From: Bacteroidota bacterium | GTDB taxonomy: Bacteria; Bacteroidota; Bacteroidia; Bacteroidales; Lentimicrobiaceae | DNA: 49,129 nucleotides | Direction: 5' to 3' | Assembly: GCA_009773515.1 (NCBI GenBank) | Contig: WSXX01000032.1 | Location: 1 to 49,129 of the forward strand | In this document: piece after piece, positions 1 to 10,550 of the stretch | Layout of the letters: the number at the start of each line of letters is the position of its first letter | How positions within the stretch are numbered: position 1 is the first letter of the stretch | Made by a program: the position numbers and the translations under genes | Notes under the pieces: model-generated | Told to the model about the DNA's origin: nothing | Seen by the model: only the letters and a program-made list of their open reading frames with translations | Databases searched by the model: none

Positions 1-1632
1 CTTCGCACTCCCCACCGTCTTATCTTTATAAACCAACCTCAACAGATACATTCCCGGAACCCACCGTTCTGCATCGAACTGCACCACCATTTGCCCTTGA
101 GTAAGTTTTTGTTCGGTAATAAACCTTCCACTTAAATCAAAAACCTGCAAAACACTCTGATGCTGGTAGTTGCTTTGGTAAAGAGCGGTATTTAAGCCTT
201 TGTTGTTGTTACGAATGGCAATAAACTCCGGCAGCCGCACCTGAAATACATCGCTTACCGGATTGGGGTAAACCTCCATTACCGCTACATCTGGCAGGGT
301 AGCGAGGTGTTCTACGCTTACCACAATATCACACTCTTCCATGCCAATGGTATCGTGCGGGGCTACACCACCCGGGCAAGCGTAATCATACACCCGCGGG
401 GTGGGGTCATAAACATCATCTTCAAGCGTAGGGGTAAGCTTGAAAAGAAAGGTATTTCCTGGCGGTCCATAGGGGTTTACAGCATCGGCACTGCCGGTTG
501 CAAGAATTTTATTGTCGTGAGTCGTAGATACCCTGTAAGTAGCACCCCAATAATCTTCAAGTAATATACGGTGATAATTCACATTCCCCAAGGTGTCAAT
601 AATGGACACATCTGATGGGTATCTAAACCAATTATTTTCATATATTTCAAAAGCTCCAGTAATCGCGATGGTACTATCTACCATCCAGCTTAGATAACCA
701 TTAATGCTATAGGACTCATCCTGAATATAGTATTCCAGATTTGAACCATTAACCTTTTGTTTTCGAAGTGACTTTTTTTCAAAGTTGAATGGGTATGTCT
801 GAGTTGTTTTGGTACTCCCTGCCGAATAAAGGTTCCCTTTCTTGTCCTTAATAGTCTCATAATCAACCCCTCTTAAAGAGTCATTGTCAAAATGCACTGC
901 TTGCCAGCTTATTACCTCCCCATTTGGTGCTATGTGCAGTTTTACAGGTTTTAAAATTACATTAGCCGATTGCCCGTTATCGTAATAGCCAAAGCCGGTT
1001 ACAATAGCAGAACCATCATCAAGGGCAAGAATATCACATGGAACATTATCAACAATAGTATCGCAGTCATAGGTAAAAAGCCATTGTATCTGCCCATTAA
1101 AATCCATTTTTACCACACCGATTGCGTGGGTGAGGACATTCCAGTTAAAGAACAGGCCTATAAAGCCATCATTCGTCTGAACTACATCTGTTCCGGAATT
1201 AGCAGTACTTAACAAGCTAATGATAGTACACCAATCTAACTGCCCACATTTGTTCAGCTTAAAAAAAACCGGATCATTATAAAAACCAAAGGGATCTTGT
1301 TCAAAAAATCGTGTTGACATCGCGACAACTACCCCGGAGTCGCTTGTAGGTTCCATGTTGTCTGTCAAGGATAGATACTGCTCAGGTCGTCCAATTAACC
1401 TTTCCCACAGTACATTGCCATTGATGTCGGTTTTAATCAACCAACCGGATCTTCTGATGCCATTTCCAAGATTTTCTGAAAGTAGAATAATCCCATTGTC
1501 ATAGGTTTCATAAGCCACTTTGCCTGTTGAATATTCTCCCGGGGCAATAAAAATTTTGGGCCAGGTCTGTGAAATTACAAAATGAGGGAATAAAATAATC
1601 AAAGCAAAAAACAGCAATATCTTGAGTTTCAT
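1..1632 (-). CDS. T9SS type A sorting-domain protein (partial, C-terminus cut by window edge)
   Basis: Translating the minus strand from the ATG at 1632 gives 544 open codons running off the left edge. The protein begins with a signal peptide (MKLKILLFFALIILF, ending near VISQ), so it is exported. The middle is rich in short beta-strand units such as GWLIKTDINGNVLWER and FYNDPVFFKLN, the style of the beta-propeller 'delta-60/PQQ-like' proteins of Bacteroidetes. The last visible ~90 residues are a T9SS type A sorting domain: MEVYPNPVSDVFQV, then LQVFDLSGRFITEQ and PGMYLLRLVYKDKTVG. Only a few residues should be missing. It lies 66 bases downstream of the large metalloprotease gene on the same strand, separated by a hairpin. 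Binding target or activity cannot be read from the sequence. Confidence 0.85.
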   Translation of the reverse strand, partial: MKLKILLFFALIILFPHFVISQTWPKIFIAPGEYSTGKVAYETYDNGIILLSENLGNGIRRSGWLIKTDINGNVLWERLIGRPEQYLSLTDNMEPTSDSGVVVAMSTRFFEQDPFGFYNDPVFFKLNKCGQLDWCTIISLLSTANSGTDVVQTNDGFIGLFFNWNVLTHAIGVVKMDFNGQIQWLFTYDCDTIVDNVPCDILALDDGSAIVTGFGYYDNGQSANVILKPVKLHIAPNGEVISWQAVHFDNDSLRGVDYETIKDKKGNLYSAGSTKTTQTYPFNFEKKSLRKQKVNGSNLEYYIQDESYSINGYLSWMVDSTIAITGAFEIYENNWFRYPSDVSIIDTLGNVNYHRILLEDYWGATYRVSTTHDNKILATGSADAVNPYGPPGNTFLFKLTPTLEDDVYDPTPRVYDYACPGGVAPHDTIGMEECDIVVSVEHLATLPDVAVMEVYPNPVSDVFQVRLPEFIAIRNNNKGLNTALYQSNYQHQSVLQVFDLSGRFITEQKLTQGQMVVQFDAERWVPGMYLLRLVYKDKTVGSAK

Positions 1633-1648
1633 GGTAGTGAGTATAAAA

Positions 1649-1684
1649 GCAACTCTGCAGGCGGCTTTTAGCCTGCAGAATTGC
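1649..1684 (-). terminator. Strong hairpin between two T9SS genes
   Basis: A 14-base stem with one mismatch (GCAACTCTGCAGGC / GCCTGCAGAATTGC) around an 8-base loop sits just after the stop of the metalloprotease gene. The minus-strand tail is TTTTATAC, only weakly U-rich, so it may be a terminator or an mRNA-stabilising/attenuating hairpin that lowers expression of the downstream partial gene. Confidence 0.6.
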
Positions 1685-1698
1685 TTGTTTAAGAAAAA

Positions 1699-4600
1699 TT
1701 ATTGGATGATCAATTTTGTGGTGAGGGTTTTCTTACCACCACTCACTTTCACGGTATAAACACCTGATGGTAAACCACCTGTACGTAAAAGATACTGGTT
1801 TTTTCCGGCTTTCAGGTTTTCAGATCTGATCACACGACCATCATGGCTTAACAGTTCTACCATGCCGCTTTCTTCAAAAGCATAGCTTACAATTGTGTAA
1901 TCGGATGCAGGATTGGGAAATACATGGATTGTTGTTTTATCATCTTTGGCTTTTTTAGGTTTATCAAATTCTGCTGCCAATGATTTTAATGTTGTATCTG
2001 GTGCCGGAACAACAGCTTCATAACTCATTAAACGGTAAGCTGTAAGCAGGTTACGGGCTGAGATACCGGCAGGATTGTCGTTTACGGCGAGAGTCTGAAG
2101 AGTGATCAATGCCGTAGTGTCATTCTGCAGAAAATAGGATGTGTCTGTTGCAAGCTGTTTAATAATTTCAGCAACCTGAACATATCCGTTTTGGTAGCTC
2201 CGGTGATTTTCGGGAATCGTTGTTAAATCAACATTCTGAATTGCAGTCAGGCCATATCCTGTATTGCCTTCATCAAACCATGTCCAGGCAGATTTGTAGG
2301 CGGAAAGTGCGTCAGGAATCTGATTCATCAGCCATCGTAAACTGTCGTTTTTGTTATCATTCTGATAAGCCTGCAATAACAGATTTCTGGATAGAGCTTT
2401 CTCTGCCGAAAGATCAGAAATGCTTATTTCAAGTGCCTGTCTGGCACTGATCTGATTTCTACCGGCATTGATTTCAGCCCATATACTTTCTGGCAAGGAT
2501 TCGCTACGCAGCTCAAGTGCCTCAATTACCTTGTTTGATTTAGCAGAATGAGGGTTGGCAACCATTACATCCCTGATAAGGGCGCTGTTCAGTACATCTT
2601 CCTTTTCTGCTGCTTTTACAAGAGCTGTGTCACTCAGGTAAGGAGAAGCACCCAATAATTCATCGTGCAACCATAAAGCTTCGAAAGGAGCGCTTGAATT
2701 AATGTTGTTTACTTTTAATGGTGTGTCACCATCATCGGTAAGTAACACAAGCTCTGATTTTGTTTCAGCAATAGCATCATCCATCAATAACGCGCCGGAA
2801 ATCAGTTCTTCTTTTGAATCTGCATGATTTGGAATTGGAGGACATGCTAAAGTTCGGTCGAATGGATTGTTTCCATTAAGTGTAAGTATCACCGTTTTTC
2901 CAAAGATTCTGACTTTATTATCTGGTGGGCGAATAACAAAGTTAGGTATATTGTTTGGATGATGGAAATACTCAATAGGCCGACAGAGTTCATTATCTAT
3001 ATTAAAAAATCCATTAGGAGGGTAATTAGAAAATATGTTCCCTGCCGGAGCTTTGGGATCATTAGCCTGGCTTCCCTGGTACTGTTTAATTCCCTGGTTA
3101 AAGATCCAGGTGTTTTCGCCGGGAAGAATTCTTACGTCATTTTTATTGTTCTGGAATACATTACATTTTATACACAACCCTTCTGAATCACCATTTCGGT
3201 TCTCACCTTCAATAATTATTCCTTCATTCATATGGATAATACCATTGTTGTAGATGAGATTTTCATGTGGGCCTGAATTTTTGATGTACATACCAACTTC
3301 ACTTTTGGCATTGTTGCCGGTGAAGCAAATAATGGTATCGTACTGGATCGTGTATCCGGTGCAATATTCAAGGTAAATACCAACCCTATTGTATGTTGGA
3401 AAAACATTTTGCATTGGTTGAGCAAACATGTTATTTGTGATTGACATGTTATTAACCCCGCTGGCGAAGATACCTTTAATACACTTTTTGAAAACGGTGT
3501 TCCTGACAGTGTAATTCCTGTTGGAAAGAGATGAAATAGCATAAATACCATGTTCCATGTTCTCAAATAAAGATCGCTGATACTTATGGTTACTGATGAT
3601 TCCATCAACCAGAAAGTTAGAATTGTACGATCGGATCCCTGCATTATTTTTTATACCGGTTTCAAGTGTGAAGGTACACTTTAAGAAGTCTATTCCAATA
3701 ACACCAATGAGATTAGCATGGCAATCGATACCGGTAAATATTTCGGGGAATACTCCGTTTGCCGAAAATGTGCAGTTACTGAATGAACTAACATTATCAT
3801 TTACATATGGTGAAAAACTCACTCCGATGTAATTGTTGGTAAATGAAGAGTTTACTGCCTGAATTATACCACCGCCATTGCCTGAGGGTACACCTGGAGT
3901 GCCAGGATTGTCAGTAGGATACATCGGTTTATCAAGTAAAACGCCAGTACGAGCAAATTCAATTTTACTGTTGTTCATAACAAGATGTCCCTGGTTGGTT
4001 GCAGGAATTTGAGAAACTGAAGGATTTCCCCAGACTTCGACCCCTGCCCAAAGTTCAGAATTGCAGGCTGTTGTTAGGTTACTGTTGTTTGTCATTTCTA
4101 GTTTACCGCCTCTGGCTACTTTAACTTTTGCAGTTCTGAAAAATTTCAATTCAGTGTTTGATAGCGTAAGTGTTGCTCCTGGTGCGATGTAAAGGTCGTC
4201 AAAAAAATTGTAATTGGTATTGGACCAGGTTGTATTTGTTGTAATTGTGTTTATGGGAGGTGTACCAAGTACAAACAATGCATTCGTCATGTTTATTGAT
4301 ATTCCGCCGCTTCCAATTATAAAGCCATTCTGCAAGTCAAGGTTGGCTATGTCATCAATAAAAACATTTCCGCCTTGTTTTATTGTTAAAATACCGCCTG
4401 GCTCAACAATCAGTTTTGCCTGACCTATTAATACCAGATTTGCACAACTTTCAACGATAAGCTCACTTCCGGCCTTTATGGTTAGTGTTGCATGATCTTC
4501 GAACGTAGTTACACTGCTGCTTAAAATATGGATTTTGCTTTTCTCTGATACATCCATCATACTTCGGCCAGAAAATGTCATCAGGCTGTTTTCCTTGCAT

Positions 4601-6570
4601 AAGAACTCTGTAACAGGTGAATATTGATTTGCAATCAAATCTTTGTCAACCTGGCAGGGGGTTAAATTCTGCTTTAGCTCAACGACACTTCCGTTGCTTA
4701 CATACAAACGGTCTGTCAAGGCAATTTTTCCCGTCCATACTACATCGTTTTCAACAGTGTTCCTGTTCCAGTCAATCGAAACTTTGTAATCACCATTTGC
4801 GAGTGGTACCATAAATATACTCAGTCCACTGAGATAAATTGTGTTGTTATCCGTTATAGTCTCTTTATTAATATTGATTCCTGAAACTTCATTGTAGTAA
4901 GTGGTTGTTGGTACAGGTGCTGGATTTGTGGAGAGGTTAAAAAAGCACTCACCACGAAATGGGTCGCGCTCATCCATAAGGTAAGGTAATGAATCATTGT
5001 CAATCCATTGTCCGTTTGCATAATGGTTTTTTGAAAATGCACCAAACGCATCATTCAAAGTAAGTGGATTGTTGCCGGTATTTTTAAAATGAGCCATTAT
5101 ATCATTTGTCCCCATAAATGGGTTTGGATCATTTTTTCTGGCGCGTTGCAAAGTATCCATTACACAATCAAAAACCTTATAAGCAGGATTCGGTGTGGAA
5201 TAGTTAAAATTTCCTTCTGCCGAGATGGGTTTCAGGTGGTCAGATTGGCCACTTGGTCTGATCACGGTGCCTTCTCCTGTGAGTATGTCTTTTCCAACCT
5301 GGTAGTATGCATAAATACCTGGCTTACCTTGTGGTCGGCAGTCATGGAAGTTGGAATATGTTAGAAAATCAAGTTTGCCGTTTGTCCCGATTTTGTGGTT
5401 TTCGAGCCAGATATACTGGTTCTTGGCACCAGCATCAACATAAGGAAGTTTTATTCTAACTGCATCACCGGTAGTTACAAAATCTCTGAGTATGAAAGTT
5501 TTGTTTCCATCTGAAACAGAAATATCTGATACCTGGTTGCTTGCAGCAATGTAAGAATCAGTAGTATTGTATATGGGGCTTTTCCAGTGAAGCCACCACC
5601 TGTCGAAAGCATTAGCCGAAACAAGTCCTGTGCTGCTTTGTCCCATCAAACCATATCCTCCCATCATTTGAAGGAAAACCCTGCCTGAATTGTGATCCCA
5701 ACCGTTCCCACCTCCGTAATGCATATTGTTGTCTGGTCCAATCAAGGCATGTCCCATTTCATGATACATTACACTTGCCAATTCTAAAACCCAGGATTCA
5801 GTATCGCCCGAGCAAAAAAGTAAACCTGCTCTGACTGGATAGGAATTATGATCATTAAATAAAATTGGGTTGGAATTAAAAAACATTGAACCAGTCCCTG
5901 CTGCATAATTTCCATAATTCGGTTTTGAGTTTCTGATAATTGCACTCCCAAAATGAATTTCTTGATCTCCAACAGGCAATTTGTAATCAGCAATTGAATT
6001 GTGTCCATAAACAGTCTCCAGCCCATCATTATCATTAATATATTCAATTGTGCGATCAATAAGGTCACCTTGATCGAATGTACCATTTGAGCCTTGTACA
6101 CCAGCAATTACATAAGACTGTGGAATATTAACAACAATAAAATCACCAATTAAATGTAAATTTCCAAATGATGATTCGTAATACTTCTTTGTAAACATGC
6201 CATGAATATTACTCTCGTCTTCTTCCTCTATGTCAAACATTTCTTCCAGCCATGTTGGAATAGTTCCAGGCACGTTAATTCCAGCTTGCAAAATACCCAC
6301 TTGTGGCCAGCCTATTGGATAGTAGGTGTGTGCCGGAGATGGATCCTGATCTGGGGTTACATCATAAATAATGTTGATCAGAATATTCAGCATACGGAGA
6401 TCAAGATTAGGGTTGAGATAGGCTCCATCCCAAGTGTTTAGAGTTCCCGACGGCATAAGCATAGGACTCTTTTCGATATAAGGATTCATTTCCCTTATAT
6501 CCCATGTTGATTGCGAAAAAACGGTAAACCTGACTAATAGTAGCAGGATAATAAATAAAATCTTTTTCAT
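1699..6570 (-). CDS. Giant secreted M6-like metalloprotease with beta-helix region and T9SS sorting domain
   Basis: 1623 residues. Residues 1-20 are a signal peptide (MKKILFIILLLLVRFTVFSQ). A zinc-binding HExxH motif is visible at residues 270-274 (HEMGH, then ALIGPD), followed by GYGLMG near residues 305-310 and the SANAFDRWWLHW stretch. This order resembles the M6 (immune inhibitor A type) peptidases, where HExxHxxGxPD is followed by a 'LM' Met-turn and a conserved aromatic segment. Residues ~640-1250 hold many short N/G-rich strands (e.g. KIEFARTGVLL, NGIIHMNEGIIIEG) typical of right-handed parallel beta-helices of the pectate-lyase fold. A helical region follows, and the last ~80 residues are a T9SS type A sorting domain (IHVFPNPASDYTIVSY ... 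GLPSGVYTVKVS). It should be exported through the outer membrane and anchored or released. Substrate unknown; M6 assignment is by motif only. Confidence 0.85.
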   Translation of the reverse strand: MKKILFIILLLLVRFTVFSQSTWDIREMNPYIEKSPMLMPSGTLNTWDGAYLNPNLDLRMLNILINIIYDVTPDQDPSPAHTYYPIGWPQVGILQAGINVPGTIPTWLEEMFDIEEEDESNIHGMFTKKYYESSFGNLHLIGDFIVVNIPQSYVIAGVQGSNGTFDQGDLIDRTIEYINDNDGLETVYGHNSIADYKLPVGDQEIHFGSAIIRNSKPNYGNYAAGTGSMFFNSNPILFNDHNSYPVRAGLLFCSGDTESWVLELASVMYHEMGHALIGPDNNMHYGGGNGWDHNSGRVFLQMMGGYGLMGQSSTGLVSANAFDRWWLHWKSPIYNTTDSYIAASNQVSDISVSDGNKTFILRDFVTTGDAVRIKLPYVDAGAKNQYIWLENHKIGTNGKLDFLTYSNFHDCRPQGKPGIYAYYQVGKDILTGEGTVIRPSGQSDHLKPISAEGNFNYSTPNPAYKVFDCVMDTLQRARKNDPNPFMGTNDIMAHFKNTGNNPLTLNDAFGAFSKNHYANGQWIDNDSLPYLMDERDPFRGECFFNLSTNPAPVPTTTYYNEVSGININKETITDNNTIYLSGLSIFMVPLANGDYKVSIDWNRNTVENDVVWTGKIALTDRLYVSNGSVVELKQNLTPCQVDKDLIANQYSPVTEFLCKENSLMTFSGRSMMDVSEKSKIHILSSSVTTFEDHATLTIKAGSELIVESCANLVLIGQAKLIVEPGGILTIKQGGNVFIDDIANLDLQNGFIIGSGGISINMTNALFVLGTPPINTITTNTTWSNTNYNFFDDLYIAPGATLTLSNTELKFFRTAKVKVARGGKLEMTNNSNLTTACNSELWAGVEVWGNPSVSQIPATNQGHLVMNNSKIEFARTGVLLDKPMYPTDNPGTPGVPSGNGGGIIQAVNSSFTNNYIGVSFSPYVNDNVSSFSNCTFSANGVFPEIFTGIDCHANLIGVIGIDFLKCTFTLETGIKNNAGIRSYNSNFLVDGIISNHKYQRSLFENMEHGIYAISSLSNRNYTVRNTVFKKCIKGIFASGVNNMSITNNMFAQPMQNVFPTYNRVGIYLEYCTGYTIQYDTIICFTGNNAKSEVGMYIKNSGPHENLIYNNGIIHMNEGIIIEGENRNGDSEGLCIKCNVFQNNKNDVRILPGENTWIFNQGIKQYQGSQANDPKAPAGNIFSNYPPNGFFNIDNELCRPIEYFHHPNNIPNFVIRPPDNKVRIFGKTVILTLNGNNPFDRTLACPPIPNHADSKEELISGALLMDDAIAETKSELVLLTDDGDTPLKVNNINSSAPFEALWLHDELLGASPYLSDTALVKAAEKEDVLNSALIRDVMVANPHSAKSNKVIEALELRSESLPESIWAEINAGRNQISARQALEISISDLSAEKALSRNLLLQAYQNDNKNDSLRWLMNQIPDALSAYKSAWTWFDEGNTGYGLTAIQNVDLTTIPENHRSYQNGYVQVAEIIKQLATDTSYFLQNDTTALITLQTLAVNDNPAGISARNLLTAYRLMSYEAVVPAPDTTLKSLAAEFDKPKKAKDDKTTIHVFPNPASDYTIVSYAFEESGMVELLSHDGRVIRSENLKAGKNQYLLRTGGLPSGVYTVKVSGGKKTLTTKLIIQ

Positions 6571-7378
<808 letters not shown>

Positions 7379-7386
7379 TAATTTTG
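7379..7386 (+). promoter_or_regulatory. Bacteroidetes -7 promoter box (TAATTTTG)
   Basis: A perfect TAnnTTTG match placed 30 bases before the ATG at 7416. It lies inside the TTG-started extension of the TPR frame (7374), which argues that the ATG is the real start. Confidence 0.6.
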
Positions 7387-7415
7387 CAGCTGATTGTTGC
7401 AAGAGCATAATCAAA

Positions 7416-8831
7416 ATGAACATGGACGATTTTTTTGAACATAACGAAGACGAAGATTCCATCACCTACCTTATTGAGCGGTTCGACAACATGCTTATTG
7501 AGGAAGGCCACTACTTTTTTGATGTAGAGGAATACGAAGATCTTGTTGATTATTACCTTACTACCGGTGAGCTTGAAAAATGCAACACTGTAATAGGTTA
7601 TGCCCTTGAACAGTACCCTGATCATTCAGGTTTTGTAATTCGTCAGGCTCAGGTTCTTGTTTCGTCGAACAAAGCCGAAAAAGCCCTGAAAATTCTTGCC
7701 AAAGTTGAAGAAATTGAACCCAACAACAGTGAGATTTACATCACCAAAGGCGCCATCTACAGCCAGATGAAACGCTACGACGATGCCATCCGCGAATACA
7801 ATAAAGCCATTAATGACGATGAAGACCTGGGTAATATCTATTCAAGCATTGCTTATGAGTACGAAAACCTTGGCGATTACGACAATGCTATAAAATACCT
7901 GCAAAAGGTTCTGGAAATTGAGCCTGAAAATGAATCCATCATTTTCGAACTTGCATTTTGTTATGAGATTACCAATCAGCTGGAAATCAGCATAGAATAC
8001 TTTACAATCTTTACCGACAAACATCCATACTCAAAGTTCGGGTGGTTTAACCTGGGTGTTGCACTGAATTCAGTTGAGCTTTTCGAAAAAGCCATTGAAG
8101 CTTTTGAGTTTGCCATTGCCATTGATCCTTCGTTTTCATCGGCATACTTTAACAAGGCCAATTCCCTTGCGGGGATGCTGCACTTTCGTCATGCCATTAA
8201 TGCTTACCGCGAAACTTTCGAATATGAAGAACCCGAAGCACTTACATATTACTACATAGGTGAGTGTTACGAAAAACTTGAAGAATACGATCAGGCACTC
8301 GACAATTTCCGCAAGGCAGTGACCATGGATGAAAACCTGGCTGATGCCTGGATTGGAATGGGTGTTTGTTACGAAGAAAAAGGCAATATCAAAGCTGCAC
8401 TGCGGTTTATCCGTCGCGGTCTGGAAATTGATCCTGAAAATCCTGATTATCTTGCTACATTGGCTTTGTGTCAGCAGCATGGTGGTTTTGCCTCTGAAGC
8501 TGCAGTAACTTATGCAAAAGCAGTAGGATATAACTCTCTGGATGCCGGCATATGGCTCGATTTTTCAGGTTTGTTTGCCGAATCAGATAATTTTATTCAG
8601 GCACTTGAAGTCATTGATTCAGGATTGGTGAGTCTGCCATCAGAAGCCTCATTACATTACAGAAAAGCTGCTTATCTTTTTACGCTTGCAAAAACTCAGG
8701 AAGCATCTGAAGTGCTGATAAAAGCCCTTTCGCTTGATAAAGAGGGCCTTGACGCCATGTTTGAATTTTCTCCGGTGCTTAAGCGCCATCCCCTGATTAT
8801 CGACATTGTTGCCAATTTCGAAAATAGCTAA
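7416..8831 (+). CDS. Tetratricopeptide-repeat (TPR) protein
   Basis: About 471 residues from the ATG at 7416 (a second ATG lies at 7422); the frame is open from a TTG at 7374, but the promoter box lies within that extension. The N-terminus is acidic (MDDFFEHNEDEDS) with no signal peptide, so the protein is probably cytoplasmic. From about residue 80 onward there are roughly ten TPR units, for example AEKALKILAKVEEIEPNNSE, YDDAIREYNKAI, DYDNAIKYLQKVLEIEPEN and YDQALDNFRKAVTMDENLAD. It acts as a scaffold for protein-protein contacts; the partner is unknown. It heads an apparent operon with the DUF368 gene (30-base gap) and aroE, so a role tied to envelope lipid-carrier recycling is possible but is inference only. 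Confidence 0.9.
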   Translation: MNMDDFFEHNEDEDSITYLIERFDNMLIEEGHYFFDVEEYEDLVDYYLTTGELEKCNTVIGYALEQYPDHSGFVIRQAQVLVSSNKAEKALKILAKVEEIEPNNSEIYITKGAIYSQMKRYDDAIREYNKAINDDEDLGNIYSSIAYEYENLGDYDNAIKYLQKVLEIEPENESIIFELAFCYEITNQLEISIEYFTIFTDKHPYSKFGWFNLGVALNSVELFEKAIEAFEFAIAIDPSFSSAYFNKANSLAGMLHFRHAINAYRETFEYEEPEALTYYYIGECYEKLEEYDQALDNFRKAVTMDENLADAWIGMGVCYEEKGNIKAALRFIRRGLEIDPENPDYLATLALCQQHGGFASEAAVTYAKAVGYNSLDAGIWLDFSGLFAESDNFIQALEVIDSGLVSLPSEASLHYRKAAYLFTLAKTQEASEVLIKALSLDKEGLDAMFEFSPVLKRHPLIIDIVANFENS

Positions 8832-8861
8832 CCAAATCAATAATTTTTCCACTCTGCTTTT

Positions 8862-9785
8862 ATGAAAGAATATTTCAGCCTGTTCCTTAAAGGTGTTGCC
8901 ATGGGAACTGCAAACATTATTCCTGGCGTTTCCGGAGGTACCATCGCGCTGATTACCGGAATTTTTGAACGACTCATCAACTCCATCAAATCGTTTAATC
9001 TTATTGCTTTGAAGCTAATTCTGAAAGGCGATTTTAAAGGCTTTGCAAAACATACCGATCTGTATTTTCTTATTGTTTTGTTTGCCGGCGTTGGGTTTGC
9101 CATTATCAGTCTGGCCCGTATTTTCGATTTTCTTTTCAACGAATACCCTGTTTACATATGGTCATACTTTTTCGGTCTGATTCTGGCGTCGGTTTATTTT
9201 GTGGGAAAAACAGTCTCCAAATGGACAACAGGCACAGTTATCGCTTTTCTGATTGGCAGTAGTATTGCCATTGCGCTCACATTTATGAATCCCGCAGCAG
9301 AAAACGATGATTTTTTCTATCTGATAATTTGCGGTGTTGCTGCCGTTTGCAGTATGATACTTCCCGGTATTTCAGGCTCGTTTGTGCTGATTCTGTTGGG
9401 CAATTACCAGTTGGTTGCCATCGACGCCATCAACAACCTTCGTTTTGAGGTTCTTTTGCCCATGCTGATTGGTGCTGTGTTCGGATTACTAGGTTTTTCA
9501 TACTTGCTCTCATGGATTTTCAAGAAGTTCAGAGATCTGACCATTGCCTTACTCACAGGATTTATTCTTGGATCGTTGGGCATCATCTGGCCCTGGAAAA
9601 ATGTTGTGCATTTAATGGATGAAGCCGGTGTTTTGATCTTAAAAAATGGGGAGCCCATTGTTGAAAGGTATATGATGGCAGCTCCTGTAATCAACACTGA
9701 GTTTTTTATTGCTATTTTCATTATGCTTGTCGGTATTGCAAGTATCTGGATTATCGAAAAGCAAGCAGTTACAGAAAAAAAATAG
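8862..9785 (+). CDS. DUF368 membrane protein, probable undecaprenyl-phosphate translocase (PopT family)
   Basis: 307 residues. The N-terminus carries the DUF368 signature GVAMGTANIIPGVSGGTIALITG, repeated inside the protein as CSMILPGISGSFVLILLG, consistent with the internal duplication of this family. Eight or so hydrophobic segments span the inner membrane. DUF368 (PopT) proteins have been shown in other bacteria to return undecaprenyl phosphate, the lipid carrier of peptidoglycan and polysaccharide precursors, to the cytoplasmic face. The gene follows the TPR gene by 30 bases and precedes aroE by 6 bases, so it is likely co-transcribed with both. The family match is strong; the transport role here is inferred from the family. 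Confidence 0.9.
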   Translation: MKEYFSLFLKGVAMGTANIIPGVSGGTIALITGIFERLINSIKSFNLIALKLILKGDFKGFAKHTDLYFLIVLFAGVGFAIISLARIFDFLFNEYPVYIWSYFFGLILASVYFVGKTVSKWTTGTVIAFLIGSSIAIALTFMNPAAENDDFFYLIICGVAAVCSMILPGISGSFVLILLGNYQLVAIDAINNLRFEVLLPMLIGAVFGLLGFSYLLSWIFKKFRDLTIALLTGFILGSLGIIWPWKNVVHLMDEAGVLILKNGEPIVERYMMAAPVINTEFFIAIFIMLVGIASIWIIEKQAVTEKK

Positions 9786-9791
9786 TCAGCA

Positions 9792-10550
9792 ATGCAGCGG
9801 TACGGCCTTATCGGGAAAAAGCTCGGACATTCCTTTTCAAAAGCGTATTTCACTGAAAAGTTTGCTCTTTTGGGAATACCGGCCGTATATGATCTTTTTG
9901 AGATTCCTGATATCCCTGAAATCAGAGAGATATTGAATGATAAGGGTATCCGTGGTCTGAATGTTACCATCCCATACAAGCAAGCGGTAATTTCTTATCT
10001 TGATTCACTTTCGGAGGAAGCCAGAATCATAGGAGCTGTAAATACCATTTCGTTTGGAATAACAAACGGACTGCGCCACCCTATAGGCTGGAACACCGAT
10101 GCACCTGCATTTATGCATGAACTGATCAGTTTTGCCGGAGACTTTAAAGGCAGTGCTTTGTTGTTTGGAAGTGGTGGTGCATCTGCTGCGGCCGCCTATG
10201 TGCTGAAAAAGCTGGGTTGGAATTTTATCACGATAAGTCGAAATCCTTCAGGCACTAATCAGTTGAGTTATCAGGATGTTGATGATGCGCTGATTGAGAG
10301 TCACAAACTTATTATCAATGCCACACCTTTGGGAATGTATCCTGATGTTTCGGGAATTCCTGAAATTCCATGGGAAGCAGTGGGGGAGAAGCACCTGCTT
10401 TTTGATATGGTTTATAATCCTGAGGTTACCCGTTTTCTGCAATCAGGCATGGAAAGAGGAGCAAAAGTGAGAAACGGACTTGGAATGCTCACAAAACAGG
10501 CTGAGCTTGCCTGGGAAATCTGGCAGCAGAATGTAAATCAGGTAAAGTAA
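9792..10550 (+). CDS. aroE: Shikimate dehydrogenase
   Basis: 252 residues; reduces 3-dehydroshikimate to shikimate with NADPH in aromatic amino acid synthesis. Visible motifs are the substrate-binding serines in GKKLGHSFSKAYF (S14, S16), the catalytic lysine in NVTIPYK (K63), GAVNTI (N84), NTDAPAF (D103), the nucleotide-binding GSGGAS loop (residues 126-131), NATPLGM, and the C-terminal GLGMLTKQAELAWEIW. NTDAP replaces the more usual NTDxxG. Length is slightly short for the family (about 270), normal for Bacteroidetes. It starts 6 bases after the DUF368 gene, and its 3' end overlaps the convergent response-regulator gene by 13 bases. Confidence 0.95.
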   Translation: MQRYGLIGKKLGHSFSKAYFTEKFALLGIPAVYDLFEIPDIPEIREILNDKGIRGLNVTIPYKQAVISYLDSLSEEARIIGAVNTISFGITNGLRHPIGWNTDAPAFMHELISFAGDFKGSALLFGSGGASAAAAYVLKKLGWNFITISRNPSGTNQLSYQDVDDALIESHKLIINATPLGMYPDVSGIPEIPWEAVGEKHLLFDMVYNPEVTRFLQSGMERGAKVRNGLGMLTKQAELAWEIWQQNVNQVK

